In this document: positions 1-8,293 of the stretch, piece after piece
Layout of the letters: every line of letters starts with the position of its first letter
Numbering within the stretch: the stretch's first letter is position 1
Source: Candidatus Microthrix subdominans
GTDB taxonomy: Bacteria > Actinomycetota > Acidimicrobiia > Acidimicrobiales > Microtrichaceae
Assembly: GCA_016719385.1 (NCBI GenBank)
Contig: JADJZA010000003.1
Span: forward strand, 73,380-137,379
Length of the DNA: 64,000 nt
Direction of reading: 5' to 3'
The notes under the pieces: generated by a model
The model's database searches: none
What the model was told of the DNA's origin: nothing
What the model saw: the letters and a program-made list of their open reading frames with translations, nothing else
Program-made: the position numbers and the translations under genes

Positions 1-381
1 CCACCGCCGTCGTTGGGTGCCCGTTGGGACCTGTTCGCCAGGGTCGCCCGCCCGGCCGACAACATGGGCCTCACCTGGGCGGTGGCCGACGCCGACAACT
101 ACTGGGAGGTGCGCCTGGCGACGAGCAACGCCGCCATCGTCGTCAACCGGGTGACCGACGGGCAGCCCCAACAACTGGGGTTGTACGGGCCGGCCGGGGT
201 GAACCCCGGCGACGCACTGCACATCCAACGGGTCGGCGACCAGGTGATCGTCGCGGTCGACGACCACATCCTGGGCTCGTGGGCCCATCCCGAGCTAGCC
301 GATCTCCGCCGGGCCGGAGTCTTCGCCGGCTCGGGCGGTCAGGGCGGTTTCGGAAGCGTCCTCGTCACCGGCGACGGCTGA
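1..381 (+). CDS. LamG-like (concanavalin-type) domain protein, 5' end outside the window
   Basis: The frame is open from base 1, so the gene starts upstream of the window; the TTG at 13 is probably internal. About 126 C-terminal residues are visible. They look like the last part of a jelly-roll LamG/3-keto-disaccharide-hydrolase-like domain: alternating beta strands, a DNYWEVRL strand and a closing AGVFAGSGGQGGFGSV strand. The same pattern (GEFWVFRL ... FARIELEL) occurs in the minus-strand gene ending at 2402, so the two are probably paralogous domains. The stop lies 87 bp inside the convergent membrane-protein gene. No catalytic residues are evident; a carbohydrate-binding or structural extracellular role is inferred. 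Confidence 0.55.
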   Translation, partial: PPPSLGARWDLFARVARPADNMGLTWAVADADNYWEVRLATSNAAIVVNRVTDGQPQQLGLYGPAGVNPGDALHIQRVGDQVIVAVDDHILGSWAHPELADLRRAGVFAGSGGQGGFGSVLVTGDG

Positions 382-1824
382 CCGGCCACCACCGGTCCTC
401 GACGCGTCACGGCCGGCCAACAGCTCCTCACAGGCCCACACCCCCACCAGGATGAGCGCCACGCGCAGCTGCACGGCCGCACCCAGACCGTGACGGCTCT
501 GGGCCACGATGTCCCCGTAGAAGCTCACCGCGCCGTGAAGGGGCGCTGTGGCCAGCAGGAACCAACCGATCTGCCAACGACCGTCACGCCAGCCGTCGGG
601 ACGGCGGGCCAGCGCCACCGTGGCCGCCACGATCGTGATGCCCACCCAACCGACCAGCCAGCAGTGGGGCCGCAGCCACACCAGGCCACCGACGCGTATC
701 CCTGCGGGCAGGACGAGCGGACCGGCGCCCGGCAGGCCGAGCACGGCGAGGGACAGATCCTTCTGGTGGGCCTCGACGATGTCGATGTCGCTGAAGGACT
801 GGGACAACGCCCGACCGGACTGTACGACCAGCTCCGAAGGGTGCGACAACAGCCAGGCCGCATAGGCGCCGGACGCCTCGGTGGCCATCCACGCCCGAAA
901 ATCCTTCAGCCGTGGGTCGACCGCCAGACGATCCGACGCCGAATAGGCCATGCCGCCCAGGTCGAGCACCGCCTCGCTGGTCGGCATACCCCGCTCGGCC
1001 AGAAACTCACGGGCATCCGGGTCGGGAATGCCCACGTCGAGCACCCACTTGGTGATCGTCTGGCTGCTCTGGTTGGTTCGTGAACCCAACCAGGACGAAC
1101 CGACGATCACCAGCAGCGCCACCGCGCCCACCGCCAGCGCCTGACGGCGGCGGCTGAACAGCCACCACAGCGCGGCGACCCCGACGAGCGCCGCCAACAC
1201 GACGACGTTGGACTTTCTCAGCTCCACCCACATGATCACCAGCGGCACCGACCACCACAGCAGGTTGACGTCGCCGGTGCGACGCCAGCGCAGCGCCAGC
1301 GCCACCAGGCCCACCAAGGCGCTGAACGACAGCGATTCCGTCATCACCAACTGGTGCTGCCCCGCCACCTCCGGTGCCAGGCTGATGCCGAGGATCCAGC
1401 CAAAGGCCACCAGCTTCAGGCCCGGCCGCTGCGTTGAGGCCGCCGCCTCCCGCGCCAGCCACAGCCAGGCCGCAGCCGCCAACGCCGCCTGGCCGACGTG
1501 CAACCACACGCCCTCACCCAGGATGCGGATGGCCAGCGGGTATCCAAACGGGTACGTGCCGGCCCACAGGTCGAGGGACCACGGCGCACTCGCCCCGGTG
1601 CGCAGAAAGACCAGCGAATCCGAGAAGTACGGCAACCGACCGGCCGGCAGATAGGTGGTCGCGCGGGCGACGTTGATCGCCGCCAACAACACGTAGGCCA
1701 GACCGGCCACCCGCACGATGGCCGCCACCTGCGGATCGGTCGGCATCCGCCGGCCGATCCGACCGCGCAGCAGGCGCCAGGCCGGCGTCGGGCGATCCTC
1801 GGCGTCGGGTCCCGCGCTCGTCAT
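295..1824 (-). CDS. Polytopic membrane protein, possibly GT-C/ArnT-like
   Basis: About 509 residues with roughly ten hydrophobic segments and a hydrophilic Gly/Asp/Glu-rich C-terminal tail. The start is the ATG at 1824, whose ATGA overlaps the stop of the upstream gene; a longer frame to 1935 would overrun that gene. After the first membrane segment comes a short loop carrying YFSDS, and the later loops hold few charged residues, as in lipid-linked-sugar glycosyltransferases (GT39/DUF2029-like). I see no decisive catalytic motif, so this is a class resemblance only. It is the last gene of a three-gene operon with two envelope-anchored proteins, which suggests a role in surface-polymer assembly. 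Confidence 0.6.
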   Translation of the reverse strand: MTSAGPDAEDRPTPAWRLLRGRIGRRMPTDPQVAAIVRVAGLAYVLLAAINVARATTYLPAGRLPYFSDSLVFLRTGASAPWSLDLWAGTYPFGYPLAIRILGEGVWLHVGQAALAAAAWLWLAREAAASTQRPGLKLVAFGWILGISLAPEVAGQHQLVMTESLSFSALVGLVALALRWRRTGDVNLLWWSVPLVIMWVELRKSNVVVLAALVGVAALWWLFSRRRQALAVGAVALLVIVGSSWLGSRTNQSSQTITKWVLDVGIPDPDAREFLAERGMPTSEAVLDLGGMAYSASDRLAVDPRLKDFRAWMATEASGAYAAWLLSHPSELVVQSGRALSQSFSDIDIVEAHQKDLSLAVLGLPGAGPLVLPAGIRVGGLVWLRPHCWLVGWVGITIVAATVALARRPDGWRDGRWQIGWFLLATAPLHGAVSFYGDIVAQSRHGLGAAVQLRVALILVGVWACEELLAGRDASRTGGGRSAVAGDEDASETALTARAGEDSGPAEIG

Positions 1825-2405
1825 CGCACCCGACCCAACCGTGCCCGAACATCGCCCAGCCCATCGGCGGGCGTGAGCGTTGACGAGCTCACCGAGCCCA
1901 AAGCGAGCGCCCCGATGCGCTCGGACCCCACCCACACCGCGAGCACGTCGTCGACCTGCACCAGCGAAATGGCCACCTCACCCGTCGGCGCACGACTTGG
2001 ATACCGCTCGATCGTGGCCAGGCGCCCAGCGGCGTCGAACGTCGACAGGGAGTAGTCGCCCGTGGCCGCATTCCGTGCCATGCGGCCCTCCGCTTCGGAT
2101 CCGGTGAGCACGATCATCAGCTGGGAGGGAACCTCGGGCAGCGTCACCGTCGCCGCGTCGCCCGGCTGGGACAGCCCGGCCCCAAACTCGATGCGGAGCG
2201 AATCGCCGACCGGCTCGACCGGAACCGCCGAGGTGACCAGCTTGGGCAGGCGCACCGCCGACGGGTTGGGCAGCTCGGCCAGCGACGGCTTCCACTCCCG
2301 TTCGGGATCCCGAGCAGCGTCGACGCGGGCCAGCACGGCGACGGCGAGGAAGCACGCCAAGGTCACCACACCGAGGACCTTTCCGGGCGCCCAGGGCCAC
2401 CTCAC
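1821..2405 (-). CDS. Membrane-anchored or secreted protein of unknown function
   Basis: 194 residues. One N-terminal hydrophobic segment (about residues 9-26) is followed by a soluble extracytoplasmic domain with regular short beta strands. There is no lipobox Cys. The start is GTG at 2405, forming a GTGA overlap with the stop of the preceding gene; its own stop forms ATGA with the next gene, so all three are translationally coupled. I do not recognise the family. Position between a LamG-like anchored protein and a polytopic membrane protein suggests one envelope complex. Confidence 0.55.
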   Translation of the reverse strand: MRWPWAPGKVLGVVTLACFLAVAVLARVDAARDPEREWKPSLAELPNPSAVRLPKLVTSAVPVEPVGDSLRIEFGAGLSQPGDAATVTLPEVPSQLMIVLTGSEAEGRMARNAATGDYSLSTFDAAGRLATIERYPSRAPTGEVAISLVQVDDVLAVWVGSERIGALALGSVSSSTLTPADGLGDVRARLGRVR

Positions 2406-3103
2406 GAGGCCAGCTCCAGCTCGATGCGGGCAAAACGAACCCCTGCCCGGTCGGAGCCGATCGAAAAGGCAGTGGTCGTCGGCGCCTCGAGGTGATCGAC
2501 CGATGCCACCCGACGCCGATCCCCGAGGTTGGCCCCGGTCAACTCGACCGAAACCGAACGCGACGTTCGGGTCAGCAGCACCGCGGGACCGGCCCCAGAG
2601 GTTGCCGAAAGGGCCCCGCTGGCGATCACCGACTCGCGGCCGTCGACCGCATGAACAAACTCGTATCCCTCAGCGGTGAGGCGAAACACCCAGAATTCGC
2701 CCTCGTCCCACTGCAGGTCGACCCGGCCGCCCTCGGCCTCCTCCTCCCAGATGACACCGACGCGGTAGCTGGGAGGCAGCTCCCGTTGTGAAACAAGTTG
2801 GGCCGGTGCCTCATCGGCCACCAGGGCGGTGCCGCTTAGCGACCAGCTGCCCTGCTCGGTCGCCCATTGGAAGGCGCCGCCCGGATTGAGCACCCCGGGG
2901 GCGCGAAAGCTGTCGGCGATCAGCCTGGGGCCTCCGTCGATCACCCCGGGTGTCGTGGCCACACCGGTGGAGCTCGTCACGACGATGACGCCGAGCGCCA
3001 ACAGCGCAACCGCGCCGAGCGCCAACGCCGGCAGCGCCCGCCGATCGACAACGCGTCCGCGCTTGGAGGGCGCGCCACGGCGCCCCCACCGACCTACCCG
3101 CAT
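2402..3103 (-). CDS. Membrane-anchored LamG-like domain protein
   Basis: 233 residues: a basic N-terminus (about 1-22), one transmembrane segment (about 24-43), then an extracytoplasmic domain of about 180 residues resembling a concanavalin/LamG or 3-keto-disaccharide-hydrolase fold (strands such as SFRAPGVL, GTALVADEAP, GEFWVFRL, RFARIELEL). First gene of a coupled three-gene operon. Its ATG lies in the last unit of a 20-bp tandem array, so its upstream region has been built by repeat expansion from the neighbouring gene. Likely carbohydrate binding or adhesion; no enzyme motif seen. Confidence 0.55.
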   Translation of the reverse strand: MRVGRWGRRGAPSKRGRVVDRRALPALALGAVALLALGVIVVTSSTGVATTPGVIDGGPRLIADSFRAPGVLNPGGAFQWATEQGSWSLSGTALVADEAPAQLVSQRELPPSYRVGVIWEEEAEGGRVDLQWDEGEFWVFRLTAEGYEFVHAVDGRESVIASGALSATSGAGPAVLLTRTSRSVSVELTGANLGDRRRVASVDHLEAPTTTAFSIGSDRAGVRFARIELELAS

Positions 3104-3240
3104 GCGCCCAGCTCGCTCACGTCGACGTCAACTCGCTCACTGGATGTTCAGCACGGTCACTGGGCGTTCAGCTCGGCCACTGGCGGATGAACACGGTCAC
3201 TGATCGTTCGATTCGGTCACGGGGTGTTCAGTTCGGTCAC
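3101..3240 (-). repeat. Seven 20-bp degenerate tandem repeats at the amidohydrolase gene end
   Basis: Seven consecutive units of exactly 20 bp, read on the minus strand, each opening with GTGACCGA or a close variant (GTGAGCGA, GTGGCCGA, GTGACCGT), often followed by CTGAAC or TTGAAC. The first unit is the coding end of the amidohydrolase (V-T-E-L-N-T-P), its stop straddles units 1-2, and the last unit carries the start codon of the next gene. The array therefore fills the whole intergenic space. Confidence 0.85.
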
Positions 3241-4458
3241 GTTGTCGAGCAGCACCTTGCGGCGGGTGACCTCGTCGAGGTGGGCCACGTCGGCCAGGTA
3301 GTCCAGCGGCCGGGGCAGCGCCTCGATGTGGGGCCAGTCCGAACCGAAGATCACCCGGTCGGCCCCCATCAGCTCGATCACGTCGTCGACATCGTCCTCC
3401 CAGAACGGGTTGATCCAGATGTGGCGACGGAACGTCTCCACCGGGTCCTCGGCCCACCACCCCTCCATCTTCCTGGCGGTGATCCGAAGCTTGTCGAACA
3501 GACCTCCGAGAAACTTCGAGCCGTTCTCGACGGAGGCGATGCGCAGGTTGGGGTGGCGCACGAACAGGTGGTCGCACACCAACGACGACAGGAAGTCCTC
3601 GATCGGCCGCTCGAGCTGCAGCATGCGGATCGGCTGGGGCACTCCGGCGAAGTCGGTCGTGAACCCGTCGTTGGCGTAGCCGTGCGACGTGTACCCGGCG
3701 TCGCCGGCGTGGACGACGCAGGTGACGTGCGCCTCGGCCACCCGGGCCCAGAAGCGATCGTTGGATGGATGCCCGGGTGCCACCTGGCCCGATGCCGTCG
3801 TCGGTGCGGCCGCCCGCATCACGATGCTGCGCGCCCCCTGGGCCAGCGCCCAATCCAGCTCCTCGCACGCCCAGTCGACATCGGCGAGGGTGAGGTAGGG
3901 CGCGGCGTAGATCCGGTTCTCGCGGGCGAAACCCCAGTCCTCCACCAGCCACCGGTTGAAGGCCCGAAACATGATCGTGACCGCCTCGGGGTCGTGCTTC
4001 AGCGCCTCCTCGTAGAGCATGCCCAGCGTGGGGAACATCCACACCGCTGCCAACCCATGGGCGTCCATCGTCGCCAGCCGGGCGTCGCTGTTGCGGTACT
4101 CGGCCCGGATCGGCTCGTGGTCGCGCAGCAGGGCCACCGGGTCGTCGTCGTTGGGATTACCCCGGAAGTAGTCGGCGAGCACGCCCGGCTTGGACACCGG
4201 GTCGAACGTGGCGTTGCTCACGCCGCGAAACACCTGACCGCCGATCACCGGGTACTGGCGGCCGTTGATCGTCGCCCACTGAAACACCCGGGACCCCAGC
4301 CGGGGATCGAGGTGGCGGGTGAACGCGTCGATCGCCTCGTAGTAGTGGTTGTCGGCATCGAAGGGGCGGTAGCCCAGATCCGCACCGCGGTCGTCGGACG
4401 GTTCGACCGCGTGGGGTCGTGAAGCGCCGGTCTCCCGGTCGGTAATCGTTTCGGACAC
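3217..4458 (-). CDS. Amidohydrolase family 2 protein (metal-dependent hydrolase)
   Basis: 413 residues from the GTG at 4458, chosen because GAGG lies just upstream and because a longer frame to 4545 would run into the divergent ferritin gene. PF04909-type TIM-barrel features are present: an early DADNH motif (about residues 34-38) replacing the usual HxH, a mid-protein VVHAGD, HPNLRIASVENG, and FGSDWPHIE with the catalytic Asp near the C-terminus. Relatives include decarboxylases and hydrolases of aromatic or carboxylated substrates; the substrate cannot be assigned. The 3' end is the founding unit of the 20-bp array. Confidence 0.85.
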   Translation of the reverse strand: MSETITDRETGASRPHAVEPSDDRGADLGYRPFDADNHYYEAIDAFTRHLDPRLGSRVFQWATINGRQYPVIGGQVFRGVSNATFDPVSKPGVLADYFRGNPNDDDPVALLRDHEPIRAEYRNSDARLATMDAHGLAAVWMFPTLGMLYEEALKHDPEAVTIMFRAFNRWLVEDWGFARENRIYAAPYLTLADVDWACEELDWALAQGARSIVMRAAAPTTASGQVAPGHPSNDRFWARVAEAHVTCVVHAGDAGYTSHGYANDGFTTDFAGVPQPIRMLQLERPIEDFLSSLVCDHLFVRHPNLRIASVENGSKFLGGLFDKLRITARKMEGWWAEDPVETFRRHIWINPFWEDDVDDVIELMGADRVIFGSDWPHIEALPRPLDYLADVAHLDEVTRRKVLLDNVTELNTP

Positions 4459-4543
4459 GGCAACCTCGTCGCGTGGTGGCCGCCGGCGGTGGCACCGGCG
4501 GACGGGTTCGAGAACTTGTCGGGGCGAGGTTACCGTTGGAACC

Positions 4544-4831
4544 ATGAGCAGCGAGAGCTACCACGAGCCGTACGAGGAACTCACCGCCGAGACCCGGGAC
4601 ATGCACCGGGCGATCGAGTCGCTGATGGAGGAGCTCGAGGCGGTCGACTGGTACAACCAGCGGATTCAGGTGACCACCGACGACGAGCTCAAGGGCCTGC
4701 TCGTCCACAACCGCGACGAGGAAAAGGAGCACGCCGCCATGGTGCTCGAGTGGATCCGCCGCCGCGATCCGATCTTCGACGAGCAACTGAAGAAGTACCT
4801 GTTCAGCGACAAGAGCCTCCAGAAGGACTGA
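4544..4831 (+). CDS. Encapsulated-ferritin-like protein (EncFtn family)
   Basis: 95 residues, almost all of it the EncFtn two-helix half-ferritin that dimerises to build an iron-oxidising site between subunits. Visible family signatures: HEPYEEL, HRAIESLMEELEAVDWY (about 21-37) and HNRDEEKEHAAM (55-66). By alignment with the Rhodospirillum rubrum protein, the ferroxidase ligands correspond to Glu30, Glu60 and His63, with Trp36/Tyr37 conserved. Family role: Fe(II) oxidation for storage inside an encapsulin shell. Unusually, the protein stops right after the core (ending SLQKD) with no C-terminal encapsulin-targeting tail, and no encapsulin gene follows; the next gene is unrelated. Confidence 0.88.
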   Translation: MSSESYHEPYEELTAETRDMHRAIESLMEELEAVDWYNQRIQVTTDDELKGLLVHNRDEEKEHAAMVLEWIRRRDPIFDEQLKKYLFSDKSLQKD

Positions 4832-4920
4832 ACGAGCACGACCCGGTGTGAAGGGCCCGGCGACCGGCGCCGGCGCGAACGGGTAGGCCGACCACCGGGC
4901 ACATCTGAGATGATCGGGTG

Positions 4921-6865
4921 ATGACCGCATCGCCAGGCCAGCCCATTCCTACGCCCTCGGCCCCAATTCGCACGCCCTCGGGGCCAATTCGTATTGCCAA
5001 CTGCTCCGGCTTCTACGGCGACCGCCTCGACGGCGCCCGGGAAATGGTCGAGGGCGGGCCGATCGACGTGCTCACCGGCGACTGGCTGGCCGAGCTGACG
5101 ATGTACGTGCTCAGCCGCACCAAGCAACGACGCGCCGACGGCGGCTACGCCCGCACGTTCGTCTACCAGATGAGCCAGGTGCTCACCACCTGCCTCGACC
5201 GTGGCATCAAGGTGGTGTCCAACGCCGGCGGACTCGACCCCCACGGCTGCGCCGAAGCGGTGCGAAAGGTGGCCCGGGCGGCGGGCCGTGAGGTGTCGGT
5301 GGCCATCGTCGACGGCGACGACCTGATCGACCGCCTCGAGGTGCTGACCGCCGCCGGGCATTCGCTGTCCAACATCGACACCGGCGAACCCCTCGGCGAC
5401 GTAGTCGACCGCGTCGTCACCGCCAACGCCTACCTGGGTTGTTGGGGCATCGTCGAGGCCCTCGAGGCCGGCGCCGACGTCGTGGTGACCGGTCGGGTGA
5501 CCGACGCCGCCGTCGTCATGGGCCCCGCCGCCTGGCACCACGGATGGGCCCGCGACGACTGGGACGCCCTGGCCGGCGCGGTCGCCGCCGGACACGTCAT
5601 CGAGTGCGGCGCCCAGGCCACCGGCGGCAACTACAGCTTCTTCACCGAGCTGCCCGGCCTGGCCGAGGGCCGCCTGCCCGGCTTCCCCTGGGCCGAGATC
5701 GCAGCCGACGGCTCGTCGGTGATCTCCAAGCACGACGGCACCGCAGGTGGCGTCACCGTCGGCACGGTCACCAGCCAGCTGCTGTACGAGATCGGCGAAC
5801 CCACCTACGCCAACCCCGACGTGATGAGCCGCTTCGACACGACGACCGTGACCGAGGAGGGGCCCGATCGGGTGCGCATCTCGGGCACGGTCGGGCTGCC
5901 CGCTCCGCCGACGACCAAGGTGGCGATCAACTACGCGGGCGGCTGGCGCAACTCGATGGCGGTCGGCCTGTGCGGCCTGGACATCGAGGCCAAGGCCGAG
6001 GTGGTGACCAACCAGCTGTGGGCCACCGTCGCCGGCGGACGGGACGCCTTCGACGAGACCGAAACCCGGCTGGTGCGAACCGACTCGCCCGACGCCACCG
6101 GCAACGAGGCCGCCACCGCCTGGCTGCGCGTCACCGTGTGGGACGACGACGAAAAGCGGGCGGGGCGGGCGTTCTCCGGAGCGGCCACCGAGCTGGCGTT
6201 GTCCTCGATCCCCGGCTTCTACGCCTCCACCCCGCCCGGTTCGGCCTCCGCCTACGGCGTCTACTGGCCGGCGCTGATCCCCGCATCGCTCATCACCCAG
6301 CGGGTGACGCTCGGCGACCGCACCTGGGACGTGCCCATGCCCGGTGCGGTCGACCCCGAGGACCAGGCGGCGCTCGATCAGCACATCGACGGGGACGACA
6401 TCGACGCGATGGACGCCCACGCTTCCGTCGGCCCGAGCGGCATCACCGTCGATCACGTCACCGATCTCACCGACCGCCGATCCCGCCGCCGACGATCCGG
6501 CGGATCCGGCCCTCCCCAACCTGCCCAACCTGCCCGACGGCCTGGCGTCGCTGATCGGCGCCCGCTCCGGCGACAAGGGCGGGTCGGCCAACGTCGGGGT
6601 CTTCGCCCGCAGCGACGAGGCCTGGCAGTGGCTGCAGGCCTGGCTGACCACCGACCGGCTGCGCCAACTCGCACCGGCCGAGACCGACGGCCTGGTCGTG
6701 CACCGCTACCGCCTCGACAACCTGCGGGCGCTCAACTTCGTCATCGTCGGGCTGCTCGGCCGGGGGGTCGCCCAAAATTCCCGCCAGGACACCCAGGCCA
6801 AGTCGCTGGGCGAGTTCATCCGTGCCCGCATCGTCCACGAGGCCACCACCGCCTCCGCTGGGTAA
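4921..6865 (+). CDS. AtuA-family (acyclic terpene utilisation) protein, frameshifted
   Basis: The N-terminal 510 or so residues match the DUF1446/AtuA domain (RIANCSGFYGDR, GDWLAELTMYVLSR, SNAGGLDPHGCA, VTGRVTDAAVVMGPAAWHHGW, ECGAQATGGNYSFF). The AtuA-like C-terminal domain (LIGARSGDKGGSANVGVF ... LRALNFVIVGLLG) lies in the +1 frame, so one base has been lost or gained in roughly 6466-6490, within the acidic Pro/Ala linker. Start is ATG 4921 (GTG 4918 is alternative). Members of this family act in acyclic terpene or branched-chain acyl-CoA catabolism, with the biochemistry still poorly defined. A sequencing error, a real mutation or two separate polypeptides are all possible. Confidence 0.75.
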
Positions 6866-6946
6866 GCACCAGCACCATCACCGATCGTTGCACACCGGCT
6901 CGATCCGGGCAGCCGGGGCGTCGTCCGGTGCGCGACGGCAGGGCAT

Positions 6947-7040
6947 CGTCGAGTTCAGCGAGGAACCCGACGGTCGTCGATGTCGAAGCGGTACGTCGAG
7001 TTCAGCGAGGAACCCGACGGTTATCGGTGTCGAAGCGGTA
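6947..7040 (-). repeat. 47-bp tandem duplication of the EthD gene 3' end
   Basis: Two adjacent 47-bp copies (6947-6993 and 6994-7040) differing at three positions. The right copy contains the last codons and stop of the EthD-domain gene; the left copy is a non-coding echo in the intergenic space downstream. Confidence 0.9.
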
Positions 7041-7721
7041 CTCGGAATAGAAGCGGGCGTCGACGCGGGACAAATCGATCAGCTCGCCGACCGCCTCGAA
7101 CAGGCGGGCCTGGTTGGCGGCCAGCCGCTCGGGGTCGCCGACGGCGTCGTAGAACACCTCCGGATCGGTCAGCGCCGCCAGGGGAAAGGTCTCCTCGACG
7201 ATCGCCCACCAGTCGGGGGCGTCATCGGTGAGCGGGCGAACCACCTCGTTGCGGACGTAGGCCATGGTGTCCTGGCACTCGATGGCCGCCGCGCAGAACT
7301 CGCCCTGCCAGCGGGCGACGAACTCGGCGTGGGTGAGGTCGTCGCGAGCGGCGATGCAGGTGATCTGGCTGGCGCCAGCGCTGCGGTCGCCGGGCTGGAC
7401 CGGACCAGGGGCGACGATCGGTCGGGACTCGCACACCAGGTAGCCGTGCATCGTGGCGAAGGCCTCGGCCAGCAGCGCCTCGGCCCAGGCGCGATCGGCC
7501 GACGCCTCCAACCAGAACGACACGACGGCGTCCTTGGGGCTCCCCTCTGAGGAGAAGGCAAACACACCCTCTCCGCCGACCGCACCGTCGGCGACCGACA
7601 CCTGCACGGCGACGGCGCCGCCGGCGGACAACGCAGGCGCCAGCTCGCCGAGCAGACGGTCGCGCAGCGCATCCCCATCGCCTCCGCTGGCGTCCCAGCC
7701 CAGGTAGACCAGCTTCTCCAT
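7002..7721 (-). CDS. EthD domain-containing protein
   Basis: 239 residues from the ATG at 7721, preceded by GGAGG. The signature segment LTHAEFVARWQGEFCAAA is typical of EthD/dimeric alpha-beta-barrel proteins, which occur beside cytochrome P450 ether-degradation genes and in many actinobacterial lipid and aromatic catabolic clusters; their function is generally unproven. The protein probably carries two ferredoxin-like halves. Downstream of an AtuA-type gene on the opposite strand, so no operon can be claimed. Its 3' end has been tandemly duplicated. Confidence 0.7.
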   Translation of the reverse strand: MEKLVYLGWDASGGDGDALRDRLLGELAPALSAGGAVAVQVSVADGAVGGEGVFAFSSEGSPKDAVVSFWLEASADRAWAEALLAEAFATMHGYLVCESRPIVAPGPVQPGDRSAGASQITCIAARDDLTHAEFVARWQGEFCAAAIECQDTMAYVRNEVVRPLTDDAPDWWAIVEETFPLAALTDPEVFYDAVGDPERLAANQARLFEAVGELIDLSRVDARFYSEYRFDTDNRRVPR

Positions 7722-7801
7722 GAGTCCTCCGATCGTTGCGCGCGCACCGGCGGGATCGTGCGCCAGCGATGAGCCACATCGTGGCATGTCGAGATGCGCC
7801 A

Positions 7802-7825
7802 GGTGTGACACACGACCGCGTGTCA
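7802..7825. promoter_or_regulatory. Dyad GGTGTGACACA..ACCGCGTGTCA upstream of csp
   Basis: An inverted repeat TGACAC-N8-GTGTCA lies in the 213-bp divergent region between the EthD and csp genes, about 110 bp before the csp start. An almost identical element sits at 41363-41385, upstream of the DsrE gene. The recurrence suggests a binding site for one regulator, identity unknown. The rest of 7722-7934 holds an untranslated csp leader of unclear length. Confidence 0.35.
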
Positions 7826-7934
7826 GGCGGGTATGGTGAATCCCGGCATCGTTCAGATGTCCACAACGGCCGCTCGCATCATCCAATACCCGCCCGCTGA
7901 GCGGACGGTTCAACGCAGAAAGAAAGGCAAACGA

Positions 7935-8135
7935 ATGCCCCAAGGCACCGTCAAATTCTTCAACGCCGACAAGGGATATGGCTTCATCTCCCGCGAAGAC
8001 GGCGAAGACGTGTTCGTCCACTACTCCAACATCGACGTCGCGGGCTACAAGTCCCTCGAAGAGGGTCAGGTCGTCGACTTCGAGATCGGCCCCGGCCGCA
8101 AGGGCCCCGAGGCCCTCAACGTTCGGCCCGTCTGA
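7935..8135 (+). CDS. Cold-shock protein (CspA family)
   Basis: 66 residues, the standard length of a single cold-shock domain. RNP1 (KGYGFIS) and RNP2 (VFVHYS) are intact, so it should bind single-stranded RNA/DNA as an RNA chaperone in the cytoplasm. The ATG at 7935 is preceded by an AAAGAAAGG ribosome site; a longer upstream frame would add an unrelated 34-residue extension. Followed by a strong hairpin terminator. Confidence 0.95.
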   Translation: MPQGTVKFFNADKGYGFISREDGEDVFVHYSNIDVAGYKSLEEGQVVDFEIGPGRKGPEALNVRPV

Positions 8136-8195
8136 GTGCGTTGACGGCCCTTCGGGCGGGGTGAGCTCCAGCGGAGCCTCGCACCACCACGAGAC

Positions 8196-8230
8196 ACGAC
8201 CCCCGGCGCCGCTGAGTGGCCGGGGGTCGT
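8196..8230. terminator. Bidirectional hairpin terminator between csp and the CFA synthase gene
   Basis: Perfect 12-bp stem (ACGACCCCCGGC / GCCGGGGGTCGT) with an 11-nt loop between two convergent genes. There is no long T tract, as is usual in high-GC actinobacteria. Confidence 0.75.
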
Positions 8231-8293
8231 TCGCGTCCGCTCGGCCGTGAACGCCACAGCGCCTCGTGGGCGGCGCTTGCCAGCCGGTCGAAC

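Noticed and set aside
3101..3240. CRISPR array
   Set aside because: Contiguous 20-bp units without spacers, no cas genes.
3187..4422. 411-codon plus-strand open frame
   Set aside because: Antisense of the amidohydrolase; His/Val/Gly-rich composition typical of reverse-strand shadows in high-GC DNA.
4666..6651. 661-codon minus-strand open frame
   Set aside because: Antisense of the ferritin and AtuA genes, with no recognisable domain.
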